A stretch of DNA of 41,633 bases from an uncultured Bacteroidales bacterium (GTDB taxonomy: Bacteria; Bacteroidota; Bacteroidia; Bacteroidales; UBA932): contig ONQP01000014.1 in assembly GCA_900319975.1 (NCBI GenBank), positions 1 through 41,633 of the forward strand. The letters run 5' to 3'. The notes under the pieces are model-generated. The model was given only the letters and a program-made list of their open reading frames with translations, was not told where the DNA came from and made no database searches. Within the stretch, counting starts at the first letter, position 1. The number at the start of each line of letters is the position of its first letter. The position numbers were made by a program, and so were the translations under genes. Below, one piece after another: positions 24,416-32,761 of this stretch.

Positions 24416-26767
24416 ATGAGAACGGAGATGAAGAGACTGCTGCTATATGGTTTGTCCATCCTGGCGCTGGTCGCCTGCAACCCGTCGGAGCTGGCTCCGG
24501 ACGGGCCGCAGGACCGCGCGCTCGTGGCCGTGGACCTCTCGCTGGACATCGCGCCCGCCGAGGCCGGGATGCCCGCCACCAAGACCGACTGGGAGCCGGA
24601 CGACCCGGCCTACGACGCGGCGCAGGCCGTCAAGTCCGTCGCCATCCTGCAGTTCGAGTGGGAGGACGGTACGGCCGCCGGCGCCCGCCTGATCTATCAG
24701 TATTTCACCGCTGACTGGGCTTCCGCCAAGCCGGTGCTGGCCACCTCGGCCCGCAAGAACACCCTCGTGGTCGTCGCCAACATCCAGGGCAGGCTGCCCG
24801 TCGTGGAAGGGACGACCTACGGAGACTTCCTGGACCGGATGAACTACAACCTGCTGGACGCCATCGACGGCCCGGGCAGCAACGGCCTCTGGTATCTGGC
24901 GCCGGACGGCGACCGCTACCTGCGGATGAGCGGCGCCAAGGAGCTCGAGCCGCCGATGACGCCGTCCTCCGTGGGCTCCGTCACGCTGCGGCGCAACTGC
25001 GCCAAGGTGGTCGTCAAGGTCCGCAACGACGCGCCCGAGGCGGACAAGCTTGTGCTCGACGCGGTCCAGATGCGGGACGTCAACCGCAAATACTACTACC
25101 TGGCGGGCGATGCCTGGAAGGATGAATACTCCGCCATCACGCCCTTCCGTTTCGACGACCCGGCGCGCCCTTACGGCGCAGCCCCGTACGAGGCGGACGG
25201 CCAGACGAAGACGTTCACGTTCTTCCTTCCCGCCAACCTGCGGGGCGTCAGCGCCTTCGTCGGGGCGGACGACACCCGCGAGAACCAGTCCCGGAAGAGC
25301 CGGTATCCCAATCCGGGCGCGACGTGCTTCAGCATCTTCGCCCGCTACGGCTGCACGGACCCTTCCGATCCGGAGAACGGCACCCCGATCGTCTATACGT
25401 ATTATCTGGGCGCGAACCTGACCGACGATTTCAACCTGGCGCCCAACCGGAAATACAGCTACGAGTTCTTCCTTCCCGGCAAGGGCGGCGACAGCGACGG
25501 CCGGGTCGACGACATGAAGGCCGTCGTCCTGCCGGACGCCAATGCCTATATGCTCCACCCGCCGAAGGGCGGGGGGCTGGAGCGGAAGTACTCCTTCCCC
25601 GTCCGCCGGGCGGCCGTGTTCTGGAATCAGGAGCCGAATGCTTCCCGGGACATCACGGTGGGATATTATGGCGGCAGCAACGAGGAGGAATACCGCCTGT
25701 CCGAGCATTCGCAGTGGACGGCGGAGATCATCTGGAACGACGTGTTCCGTGACGGCTACCGGGTGGCGGACAGCGAGCTGCTTGAGGTGACGGAAGGCAC
25801 AGGCTTTGACCCCGACCACGCCGGCAGCCAGCCGTACGTGACGGTCAAGGTCTCGAAAGGAATGTACGGCAACGCCCTGGTGGGCATCCGGAAGACCGCC
25901 ACGGCCGGCGACAAGAGCTATGGCGACATCCTCTGGAGCTGGCACCTGTGGGTGACGGACTACGACCCGGACGTGCCGGTCGCGAAGCAGGACGGGACCT
26001 ACATCTACCCGGTGCCCGGCGGGGCACTCCACCGCTACGCCGGGACGGTATGGCAGACGACCTATGAGAATGCGTTCACGATGGACCGGAATCTGGGCGC
26101 CGTGACCACGGTCTGGGGCGTGGCGGATTTCTACAGCCACGGCAACTACTACCAATACGGCCGCAAGGATCCCATGTATGGCAACGGCATAGGGTCCCAC
26201 ATCACCCAGCGGATGGCCACGGCCGGCAACACCCATATCAGCCCGGGAAACATCCGGTATGGCATCCATCACCCGACGGAGTACCTCCGGATGGATCAGG
26301 GCAGAGCCTGGAACGGCCCGGGAGACAGTGACGTGTGCGATCCGAACAAGCCCTGGGCCGACCCCCGGGTCGACGATCCCGCCCGGCCCGCCGTCTGGCT
26401 GGAACCGGGGAAGTCGGTCTACGACCCCTGCCCGCCGGGCTGGCAGATCCCGGTCGGCTCGACTTATAACGATCTCTCGACGGGCGGGACCGGCGAAAAC
26501 CGGCACCGGGCGTGGGATGCGCAGCTCTATGGCTGCTGGTATTATCCGGAAGGATATCCCAACCGGGACGCCACCGGCGCCATCTTTTTCCCGGCCGCCG
26601 GCCACATCATCTGGAACGGAGGCTCGTATCGGTTCAGGCATACCGCCGTGAACCTGTATATGGAGAACACTGCGCTTGATGTTCAGGCGGACAGAAACCC
26701 CTCGAACTCCAGGACGAACATGAACCCCACGGCAGAGCCCGTCCGTTGCGTGAAGAAGAATCAGTAA
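24416..26767 (+). CDS. Large fimbrial-type lipoprotein A, DUF4906-like with C-terminal CPPGW domain
   Basis: 783 aa, lipobox ALVAC (C21), T55-K56. Residues 60-390 resemble DUF4906 surface proteins (KNTLVVVANIQ, RNCAKVVVKV, FFLPANLRGV, ATCFSIFARYG). The middle carries FPVRRAAVFWN and ILWSWHLWVTDYDPDV. The last 250 residues hold MDRNLGA, YDPCPPGWQIP, FPAAGHIIWN and VRCVK, the pattern of the FISUMP (Fibrobacter succinogenes major paralogous) domain found in many surface proteins. Probably a pilus tip or adhesin-like component. It abuts both neighbours with no gap. A second in-frame ATG at 24428 (MKRLLLYG) may be the true start. Confidence 0.75.
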   Translation: MRTEMKRLLLYGLSILALVACNPSELAPDGPQDRALVAVDLSLDIAPAEAGMPATKTDWEPDDPAYDAAQAVKSVAILQFEWEDGTAAGARLIYQYFTADWASAKPVLATSARKNTLVVVANIQGRLPVVEGTTYGDFLDRMNYNLLDAIDGPGSNGLWYLAPDGDRYLRMSGAKELEPPMTPSSVGSVTLRRNCAKVVVKVRNDAPEADKLVLDAVQMRDVNRKYYYLAGDAWKDEYSAITPFRFDDPARPYGAAPYEADGQTKTFTFFLPANLRGVSAFVGADDTRENQSRKSRYPNPGATCFSIFARYGCTDPSDPENGTPIVYTYYLGANLTDDFNLAPNRKYSYEFFLPGKGGDSDGRVDDMKAVVLPDANAYMLHPPKGGGLERKYSFPVRRAAVFWNQEPNASRDITVGYYGGSNEEEYRLSEHSQWTAEIIWNDVFRDGYRVADSELLEVTEGTGFDPDHAGSQPYVTVKVSKGMYGNALVGIRKTATAGDKSYGDILWSWHLWVTDYDPDVPVAKQDGTYIYPVPGGALHRYAGTVWQTTYENAFTMDRNLGAVTTVWGVADFYSHGNYYQYGRKDPMYGNGIGSHITQRMATAGNTHISPGNIRYGIHHPTEYLRMDQGRAWNGPGDSDVCDPNKPWADPRVDDPARPAVWLEPGKSVYDPCPPGWQIPVGSTYNDLSTGGTGENRHRAWDAQLYGCWYYPEGYPNRDATGAIFFPAAGHIIWNGGSYRFRHTAVNLYMENTALDVQADRNPSNSRTNMNPTAEPVRCVKKNQ

Positions 26768-29035
26768 ATGAAAAGAACAAGTATCATAGCATTCCTGCTT
26801 GCGCTGGCTGCCTGCAACCCGGCGGCCCTCCGGCCGGACGGCCCGGAGCGGGGCGAAGGCGAGTCCGTGTCCGTGGCGCTCCACCTGGGCGTCGCGCCGC
26901 TGGACCCCGGCACGCCCGGCACCAAGGTCGACCGGGAGCCGGACCTGGACGGCGGCGCGGACTGGCAGGAGATCCGGAACGTGGCGCTGATGCAGTTCGA
27001 GTGGGTGGACGACGATCCCGACCACGTCCTGCAGGCGCAGCTGGTCGGCCAGAAGCAGTATTTCGACCACTGGAGCTCCACTGGCCTGGAGGTAGGCGAG
27101 AACTTCGCGCTGGTCAAGTCGGATCGGAAGAACACCGTCCTGGCGTTTGCCAATATCGCCAAGGACGACATCTCCTTCCCGGTGGGTACGACGCTGGGCT
27201 CGTTCCTGGAGGGGATGAACGCCAGCACCATCGACGGCCTTGATGATATCTGGTACACCGCCGGCGACGACCGCTATCTGCGGATGAGCGGCTCCGTGGT
27301 GCTGGACGGCGTGGATTTCGGCTCGGAGGTGGGTTCCGCTTCCAGCCCGCTGCAGCTCAAGCGCAACTGCGCGAAGGTGGTCGTCAAGGTAAAGAACGAG
27401 GCCCCGGCCGCGGAGAACCTCATCCTGCGGAACGTCCAGCTCTGCAACGTCAGCCGGAAGCTCTATTTCGCCACCCAGGTGGCCGGTTTCGCCGATTTCG
27501 AGACCTACTCCCCGCGGACGCCGCTCCGCATGGACCTGCCTGTCCAGGAGATCCCGGCCGACGGCACGCTGACCTATTACATCCCGGCCAACCTGCGCGG
27601 GAAGAATTCGAGCGGCTCCCAGTACGACAAGAACCGCCACGCGCCGCTGGGTGCCACCTGCTTCCGCATCTATGCCACCTATGGCGCGGACGACACGCCC
27701 GTCTGCTATACGTATTACCTGGGCGCCGACCTGGTCAGCGACTTCAACGTCGAGCCCAACCGGAAATACACCTACGAGCTTACGCTGACGCGGAAGGGCG
27801 ATCCGAGCCATGACTCCCGGATTGAGGACCTGGCGGAGCAGCGACTGGACATCGACGCCAACTGCTATCTGCTGCACCCGCCCAAGCTGGACTGGCAGAC
27901 CCGCTACTATGCCTTCCCGGTGCGCCGGGCGGCCGTCTTCTGGAATGCGCCCCATACGAACATGGGCGTCTACGACGCGGCCAGGCAGGACACGGCACCG
28001 TTTACCCTGGAAGAGACGACCGCGTGGACGACGGAAATCGTGTGGAACGAACTCTACAAAGACGGCGTCCTGGTGGACGATTTCCTGCTGACCGACAGCG
28101 GCCAGGGCTTCGACCCCGACAACACCGATCCGCCGGCCGGGCACCAGCCCTGGATCCGCGTGAAACTGGACGCCGGCGTGAAGGGCAACGCGCTTGTCGC
28201 AATCAAGTACAACGGCTCCATCCTCTGGAGCTGGCACCTCTGGGTGACGGATTACGATCCGGACGTGGAGATGACGCCGGTGGAGCGGACCTACATCTAC
28301 GCCGTTCCCGGCGGCTCGCTGCACCGCTACAACGGCAATCTCTGGACGACGGGAGCCTACAAGGATGCTTTCATCATGGACAGGAACCTGGGCGCAACGG
28401 CGGCCATCGGGGAGTATGAGAGCCACGGTTTTTATTACGAGCCGGGCCGCAAGGATCCTTTCCGCTATGGCAGCGGGCATAGCTCGCTCAAGGCGACGAA
28501 AGGTGTGATTTACGGCATCAGGAATCCCAAGGTTTTCCTTTACAATGCGGTTGATTCCTGGGCCGCGTACGGCTCTCTGCTCAGCGCGGTGGAAAACTGG
28601 TTCGATCCGCGTTTCCAGCAGCACGGAGGAGACCATTGCGAGGCGGACAAGGCCATCTACGATCCCTGCCCGCCGGGCTGGCGGCTGCCGCTCCGATATA
28701 CCTATCAGGACCTGGCGACGGGCAGCGGCGACGCCCGCCACCGGGAGTGGACCCTCGAGCATCCGGGCCTGAACTATTACCCGGAAGGGTATGAGAACGA
28801 AGCCTTCACCGGGACCATCTATTTCCCGGCGGCCGGGGAGATCTGGGCGCACAACGGCGGTGACAACCGCCACTGGGGGTATCCGTCCCGGGGAATCCAG
28901 CTGCTCCAGGCCGAACAGAGTCACAATTATCTGATCGTGACGGAGGATGCCGACCTGGTGCAGTTCAACGTGGACGCCGGCTACAACAATCCTACCGGTA
29001 CGGGCATGTCCGTCCGCTGCGTCCGCCTGCGCTGA
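26768..29035 (+). CDS. Large fimbrial-type lipoprotein B, paralogue of the preceding gene
   Basis: 755 aa, lipobox LALAAC (C16), T52-K53. It shares with the preceding protein the same domain order and many exact stretches: RNCAKVVVKV, ATCFRIYATYG, FPVRRAAVFWN, ILWSWHLWVTDYDPDV, MDRNLGA, YDPCPPGWRLP, and a C-terminal VRCVR. The two are therefore a tandem duplication that has diverged. ATG follows the previous TAA without a gap. Last gene of the locus; no terminator is visible before the greA promoter 18 nt downstream of the stop. Confidence 0.75.
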   Translation: MKRTSIIAFLLALAACNPAALRPDGPERGEGESVSVALHLGVAPLDPGTPGTKVDREPDLDGGADWQEIRNVALMQFEWVDDDPDHVLQAQLVGQKQYFDHWSSTGLEVGENFALVKSDRKNTVLAFANIAKDDISFPVGTTLGSFLEGMNASTIDGLDDIWYTAGDDRYLRMSGSVVLDGVDFGSEVGSASSPLQLKRNCAKVVVKVKNEAPAAENLILRNVQLCNVSRKLYFATQVAGFADFETYSPRTPLRMDLPVQEIPADGTLTYYIPANLRGKNSSGSQYDKNRHAPLGATCFRIYATYGADDTPVCYTYYLGADLVSDFNVEPNRKYTYELTLTRKGDPSHDSRIEDLAEQRLDIDANCYLLHPPKLDWQTRYYAFPVRRAAVFWNAPHTNMGVYDAARQDTAPFTLEETTAWTTEIVWNELYKDGVLVDDFLLTDSGQGFDPDNTDPPAGHQPWIRVKLDAGVKGNALVAIKYNGSILWSWHLWVTDYDPDVEMTPVERTYIYAVPGGSLHRYNGNLWTTGAYKDAFIMDRNLGATAAIGEYESHGFYYEPGRKDPFRYGSGHSSLKATKGVIYGIRNPKVFLYNAVDSWAAYGSLLSAVENWFDPRFQQHGGDHCEADKAIYDPCPPGWRLPLRYTYQDLATGSGDARHREWTLEHPGLNYYPEGYENEAFTGTIYFPAAGEIWAHNGGDNRHWGYPSRGIQLLQAEQSHNYLIVTEDADLVQFNVDAGYNNPTGTGMSVRCVRLR

Positions 29036-29052
29036 TACGGGCTCCGGGAAGG

Positions 29053-29083
29053 TTGACAGGAATCAAAATATTTCTTATCTTTG
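29053..29083 (+). promoter_or_regulatory. greA promoter
   Basis: TTG (29053-29055), 20-nt spacer, TATCTTTG (29076-29083): a full match to the Bacteroidota -33/-7 consensus. Transcription would begin near 29090, leaving a leader of about 70 nt before greA. Confidence 0.85.
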
Positions 29084-29101
29084 CAAATGATACGAACGAA
29101 C

Positions 29102-29134
29102 AAGGGTTCTGCCTCAAAGGCAGGACTCCTTTTT
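29102..29134 (+). terminator. Attenuator-like hairpin in the greA leader
   Basis: A stem of about 11 bp (29104-29114 with 29118-29128, two G-U pairs, core CTGCCT-CAA-AGGCAG) followed by C and five T. It lies between the greA promoter and its ATG, so it would end transcription early unless bypassed. E. coli greA has a comparable leader that yields short GraL RNAs; similarity in arrangement, not in sequence, is claimed. Confidence 0.7.
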
Positions 29135-29158
29135 AGTTAACCACACCAAAAAGAAGCT

Positions 29159-29629
29159 ATGTCTGAAATACATTACATGAGCCAGGAAGGGCTGGATAAG
29201 CTCAAGAAAGAACTCGCCGAGGCGTTGGCTCAGCGCCCGGTCATTGCCGCGGCCATCGCGGAGGCGCGTGAGAAAGGCGACCTCTCCGAGAACGCGGAAT
29301 ACGAGTCGGCCCGCGAGGCGCAGGGCCTGCTCGAACTCAAGATCGCCAAGCTGCAGAACCAGGTCGTCAACGCCAAGGTGCTGGACAGCTCGCAGCTCAA
29401 CTGCGACCAGGTCCAGATGCTCAATACGGTCAAAGTCGAGAACCTTGCCAACCACCGCGTGATGGAGTTCACCATCGTGGGTGAGAGCGAGGCGGATTTC
29501 TCGAAGGGCAAGCTCGCCGCCACCACCCCGATCGGCAAGGCGCTGATGGGGCACTCCAAGGGCGAGACGGTCGAGGCCAAGGTCCCGTCCGGCACGATGA
29601 AGTTCAAGATTCTCGATATCACTTTCTGA
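29159..29629 (+). CDS. greA: Transcription elongation factor GreA
   Basis: 156 aa, normal length. An N-terminal coiled coil with the acidic tip EKGDLSENAEYESA (the D and E at the tip stimulate RNA polymerase cleavage activity), then a C-terminal FKBP-like domain with HRVMEFTIVGESEADF and SPIGKALMG-like TPIGKALMGHSKGE. It rescues backtracked RNA polymerase. It has its own promoter and a terminator-like leader hairpin. Its stop overlaps the HIT gene start (TGATG). Confidence 0.97.
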   Translation: MSEIHYMSQEGLDKLKKELAEALAQRPVIAAAIAEAREKGDLSENAEYESAREAQGLLELKIAKLQNQVVNAKVLDSSQLNCDQVQMLNTVKVENLANHRVMEFTIVGESEADFSKGKLAATTPIGKALMGHSKGETVEAKVPSGTMKFKILDITF

Positions 29630-30036
29630 TGGCAACGATCTTTACCCGCATCGCCCAAGGCGAGATCCCGTCCTACAAGGTCGCGGAGAGCGAAGACTAC
29701 TACGCCTTCCTGGACATCAGTCCGCTCGCGCTGGGGCACACCCTCGTGATCCCCAAGAAGGTGGAGGACGACTACATCTTCCACCTGGACGAATCCACCT
29801 ACGCCGGCCTCTGGGCCTTCGCGCGCAAGGTGGCACAGGCCCTCAAGGCCGCCGTGCCCTGCAAGCGCGTAGGCGTGGCCGTGCTCGGGATGGAAGTCCC
29901 GCACACCCACATCCACCTCGTGCCGTTGCAGACCGAGGGCGACCTTGACTTCCGCAAGACGCGCCCGACCATCACTCCCGAACAAATGGCGCAGACCGCC
30001 GCAGCAATCCTTTCCGAATATGAAAAAATGCAATAA
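29629..30036 (+). CDS. HIT-family nucleotide hydrolase
   Basis: 135 aa. The histidine triad HTHIHLVP lies near residues 91-98, with the N-terminal IFTRIAQGEIPSYKV and FLDISPLALGHTLVIPKK typical of HinT-like proteins. It hydrolyses purine nucleoside phosphoramidates or related adenylated compounds; the exact substrate is unknown. It overlaps greA by one base and the next lipoprotein gene by 17 nt. The greA-HIT order is common in Bacteroidota. Confidence 0.93.
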   Translation: MATIFTRIAQGEIPSYKVAESEDYYAFLDISPLALGHTLVIPKKVEDDYIFHLDESTYAGLWAFARKVAQALKAAVPCKRVGVAVLGMEVPHTHIHLVPLQTEGDLDFRKTRPTITPEQMAQTAAAILSEYEKMQ

Positions 30037-31120
30037 ACTCGCGGCGCTCGCCCTGGCGGCGCTCGCCCTGTCCGCCTGCTGCGACCAGGCAAGCATCCGC
30101 GGCACCCTGGCCGACGCGCCGGGCCGCACCATTGCCGTGAAGCAGCTGGACATCAACACGTTCCGCAATCTGGACTCCGTCAAGGTCGCTGCCGACGGCT
30201 CCTTCAGCTACAAGGTGAAGGTGGCCAAGGGTCAGCCGGAATTCATCTACCTCTTCTACGGCGACACCCGCATCGCCGCCCTGCTCCTCGAGAAGGGCGA
30301 GCGCGTGACCGTGGAGGCCGATACGCTCGGCCGCTACACGGTGAGCGGCTCCAAGGGCTCCGAGGAGCTCGCCCAGGTGGATCGCGCCTATTCGGATTTC
30401 ATCGCGAAGCTGCAGGCCCACGAGAACGAGCCGACCGCGCAGACCCGCGACTACATCCAGCACTATCGCGACAATATCAGATACGTGATCGAGCACCCGT
30501 TCTCGCTCACTACGGTTCCCGTGTTTTTCGAGCGGCTGGGCACGGCCCCCATCTTCTCCCAGCCCTCCGACGCCCTCCTGTTCCGCAAGGGCGCCGACTC
30601 GCTGCTGACCGTCTATCCGGATTCCCGTTATGTCCAGGCCCTCTCCAAGGAGGCGGACCGCCGGCTCAAGATCCTCCAGATCGACAGCCAGATCCGCGAA
30701 GCCGGCGAGGCTGCCTTCCCCGACATCGTGATGCCGGACATCAAGGGTGAACGCAAGGCGCTCAGCGAGGTGGACGCCAAGGTGGTCCTCGTCCATTTCT
30801 GGGACGCCAGCGACGCCGCGCAGAAGATGCTCAACATCGATTCGCTGCTGCCGGTCTATAAGGAATACCACAACCGCGGCTTCGAGATCTTCTCGGTCTG
30901 CGTGACGCCGGACAAGCCGGAGTGGGCTTCCAGCGTGCTGGCCCAGAAGCTGCCCTGGATCAACGTCAACGACGGTCTGGGCGGCGCTTCTCCGGCCGTG
31001 ATCACGTACAACGTCCAGAAGGTGCCCGACTCCTTCCTGATCATCGACGGCGAACTCAACACCAAACCCATCGACGGTTTCGAGGGTTTCCGCAAGGAAC
31101 TCGCGCGTCTGCTGCGCTAG
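30020..31120 (+). CDS. Redoxin-like lipoprotein with DUF4369-type N-terminus, lacking CxxC
   Basis: 366 aa from ATG 30020; the longer upstream frame lies inside the HIT gene. Lipobox ALSAC gives C20. Residues 25-130 resemble the beta-sandwich DUF4369 (SIRGTLADAPGRTIAVKQL) and about 230-366 are a TlpA/AhpC-like thioredoxin fold (PDIVMPDIKGERKALSEVD, VVLVHFWDASD, KVPDSFLIIDGE). The place of the redox pair, normally W-x-x-W-C-x-x-C, reads FWDASDAAQKM with no cysteine. It can keep the fold but not thiol-disulphide exchange. Probably periplasmic-facing and membrane-anchored. Confidence 0.82.
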   Translation: MKKCNKLAALALAALALSACCDQASIRGTLADAPGRTIAVKQLDINTFRNLDSVKVAADGSFSYKVKVAKGQPEFIYLFYGDTRIAALLLEKGERVTVEADTLGRYTVSGSKGSEELAQVDRAYSDFIAKLQAHENEPTAQTRDYIQHYRDNIRYVIEHPFSLTTVPVFFERLGTAPIFSQPSDALLFRKGADSLLTVYPDSRYVQALSKEADRRLKILQIDSQIREAGEAAFPDIVMPDIKGERKALSEVDAKVVLVHFWDASDAAQKMLNIDSLLPVYKEYHNRGFEIFSVCVTPDKPEWASSVLAQKLPWINVNDGLGGASPAVITYNVQKVPDSFLIIDGELNTKPIDGFEGFRKELARLLR

Positions 31121-31464
31121 TCGTCGAATTTCGGTTTGAGAATTTCGGAATAAAGAATCAGATTCTTCTTGTCGATCCGGAGCTTCGGCTCCGGATTTTC
31201 CGTTTCGGGGACTTCGACCCGCGGCGTCTTGTGGACGGCGCGTTCTCCTTCTTCCGCTGCCCGCGGGGCGTCGGACGGCTCTTCGCGCAGCTCCGCCGCT
31301 TCGGCAGGCGCTTCTTCCTCCTCTTCTTCCAGGACGGATGCGAGGTCTTCGAGGTAGGGCCGGGACTGGACCTGCGGCGTGCCTTTCTTCTTCCGGGTCC
31401 TGGCATCCAGGGCGGAAAGCAGGACCATGAAGGCGACGATGAGGACGGGGAGAATGAAATCCAT
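31117..31464 (-). CDS. Small acidic membrane protein, unknown function
   Basis: 115 aa from ATG 31464 (MDFILPVLIVAFMVLLSALD). One N-terminal membrane segment, a basic patch RTRKKK that predicts a cytoplasmic tail, then a strongly acidic low-complexity stretch around 44-70 (LEEEEEEAPAEAAELREE) and a basic end. The start falls 1 nt after the tsaB stop on the same strand, so it is co-transcribed with cvpA and tsaB. Its TAG overlaps the stop of the convergent lipoprotein gene by four bases. I do not recognise a family. Confidence 0.65.
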   Translation of the reverse strand: MDFILPVLIVAFMVLLSALDARTRKKKGTPQVQSRPYLEDLASVLEEEEEEAPAEAAELREEPSDAPRAAEEGERAVHKTPRVEVPETENPEPKLRIDKKNLILYSEILKPKFDD

Positions 31465-31465
31465 A

Positions 31466-32161
31466 TCAGAAGAGTTTCTTGCGGCTGACCGTGGCGACGA
31501 AATCCTTGAGATAGAACGGCTCGAAGTAAGCCACGTTCTGGAAATGGCCGGCCTGGAACTCCTGCAGCGCGGGGGCGAGCATCGCCGCGGCGCGCGGGCA
31601 GGCCTGCACGAAGTGCGCGTCCGGCCCGGCGAGCGTCTCGCTGCACTTGCCGGCGCCGTCGCCGATGAACAGCACGGGGCCCTCGGAGCGCTCCTGCCGG
31701 AAGCTATCCGCATCGATCACGCGCGGTTCCACTTCCGTGAGCCGCTGCCCGTCGGGCGTGAAGACGGCCGTGTAGACCTCCATCCGCCGCGCGTCGATCA
31801 TCGGGATCACGTAGCGGCAGCCGGCGGGAAGGAGCCCTTCCGCCCGGGCCTGGGCCACGAGGACGTCAAGCGTCCCGACCGACAGGAGCGGTACGCCGGC
31901 GGCGAAACAGATGCCCTTGGCCGTGGAGACGCCCACGCGCAGGCCCGTGTAGGAACCCGGACCTGCGCTGACGCACACGGCGTCCAGGTCGGCGGCGCGC
32001 AGCCCCTTTTCTTGCAGCACCTGCTGCGCGAAGGGGGCGGTCAGCGCGGCATGGGCCCGCGGCTCGACGCTCTCGCGCGAGACCGTGATGCGGCCCTCCT
32101 CGGCAAGTGCTACCGAGCACAGCGAGGTGGAAGTCTCTATGAGCAGGATCCTGTCAGACAT
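31466..32161 (-). CDS. tsaB: tRNA threonylcarbamoyladenosine biosynthesis protein TsaB
   Basis: 231 aa, ASKHA fold partner of TsaD in making the t6A base at position 37 of ANN-reading tRNAs. Visible are the N-terminal ILLIETSTSLCSVAL, the histidine-containing EPRAHAALTAPFAQQVL and SAGPGSYTGLRVGVSTAKG. Length is normal. Its start overlaps the cvpA stop by 8 nt, and the small acidic membrane protein follows directly. Confidence 0.94.
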   Translation of the reverse strand: MSDRILLIETSTSLCSVALAEEGRITVSRESVEPRAHAALTAPFAQQVLQEKGLRAADLDAVCVSAGPGSYTGLRVGVSTAKGICFAAGVPLLSVGTLDVLVAQARAEGLLPAGCRYVIPMIDARRMEVYTAVFTPDGQRLTEVEPRVIDADSFRQERSEGPVLFIGDGAGKCSETLAGPDAHFVQACPRAAAMLAPALQEFQAGHFQNVAYFEPFYLKDFVATVSRKKLF

Positions 32162-32678
32162 TGGCGGAAACGGCGGCGGAATCGGCCGCGCCGGCTATGA
32201 AGGTTTTCAGAATCGGGAAAATATGGTTGGCGAGATCCCGCAGGGTGCAGTACACCACGGAACTCTCCGTCAATTCGGGCTTGAAGATATGCAGGGAGCT
32301 GTTGAGCGTCTCGAGGAGCATGATGAACAGGCCGAGCAGGAAAGCGACCTTGATGATGGAGAACACCATGCCGAGGATGCGGTTGACCAGTCCGAGCGAG
32401 ATGGCCTCCAACGCTTTGGTAATCAGTGCGGATACCAGGTTGAGGAGCAGCGCTACGGCAATGGCGATCACGCAGAAGGCGATCACCTTCAGGACGGCCG
32501 GTTCGAGCGTGATGCCCCGGGCCATCCAGTCGGCTACCGGCGTGGCGAAGTGGAAGGCTGCCCAGGCGGCGATCAGGATCGCGGCCAGGTCGATGACCTC
32601 CTTGACGAAGCCCTTGGAGATACCGCCCACGATTGCCGGAACAAAACAGAGCAGAAGAATGATGTCCAGAATAGCCAT
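32154..32678 (-). CDS. CvpA-family inner-membrane protein
   Basis: 174 aa with four hydrophobic segments (about 3-20, 28-48, 61-85 and 105-125). The opening MAILDIILLLCFVPAIVGGISKGFVKE, given here in outline only, is the CvpA pattern of LD-x-GF-GF/KG near the start. The family is linked to colicin V production in E. coli and to envelope homeostasis. It heads the minus-strand run cvpA-tsaB-acidic protein and is divergent from ileS, with a promoter that overlaps the ileS leader. Confidence 0.85.
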   Translation of the reverse strand: MAILDIILLLCFVPAIVGGISKGFVKEVIDLAAILIAAWAAFHFATPVADWMARGITLEPAVLKVIAFCVIAIAVALLLNLVSALITKALEAISLGLVNRILGMVFSIIKVAFLLGLFIMLLETLNSSLHIFKPELTESSVVYCTLRDLANHIFPILKTFIAGAADSAAVSANV

Positions 32679-32682
32679 ATTT

Positions 32683-32713
32683 TTGTTTAAATGAGCAGAA
32701 ATCGTTAAATTTG
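32683..32713 (+). promoter_or_regulatory. ileS promoter
   Basis: TTG (32683-32685), 20-nt spacer, TAAATTTG (32706-32713), a full consensus match. The ileS ATG lies 36 nt further on. No T-box or other leader structure is seen. Confidence 0.85.
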
Positions 32714-32730
32714 CCGACTAATAGCAGACG

Positions 32731-32761
32731 CAAAATTAGGCAAAAAAATATGACATTCAAA
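32731..32761 (-). promoter_or_regulatory. cvpA-tsaB promoter
   Basis: On the minus strand TTTG (32761-32758), 19-nt spacer, TAATTTTG (32738-32731). The -33 element lies inside the first codons of ileS, so the two divergent transcripts overlap at their 5' ends. Confidence 0.75.

Noticed and set aside
24443-28924. 1493-codon antisense open frame over the two large fimbrial genes
   Set aside because: Same shadow effect; the plus-strand genes have signal peptides, lipoboxes and family motifs.
32683-32750. T-box or other leader regulation of ileS
   Set aside because: The leader is under 40 nt, too short for a T-box, and lacks any strong hairpin.
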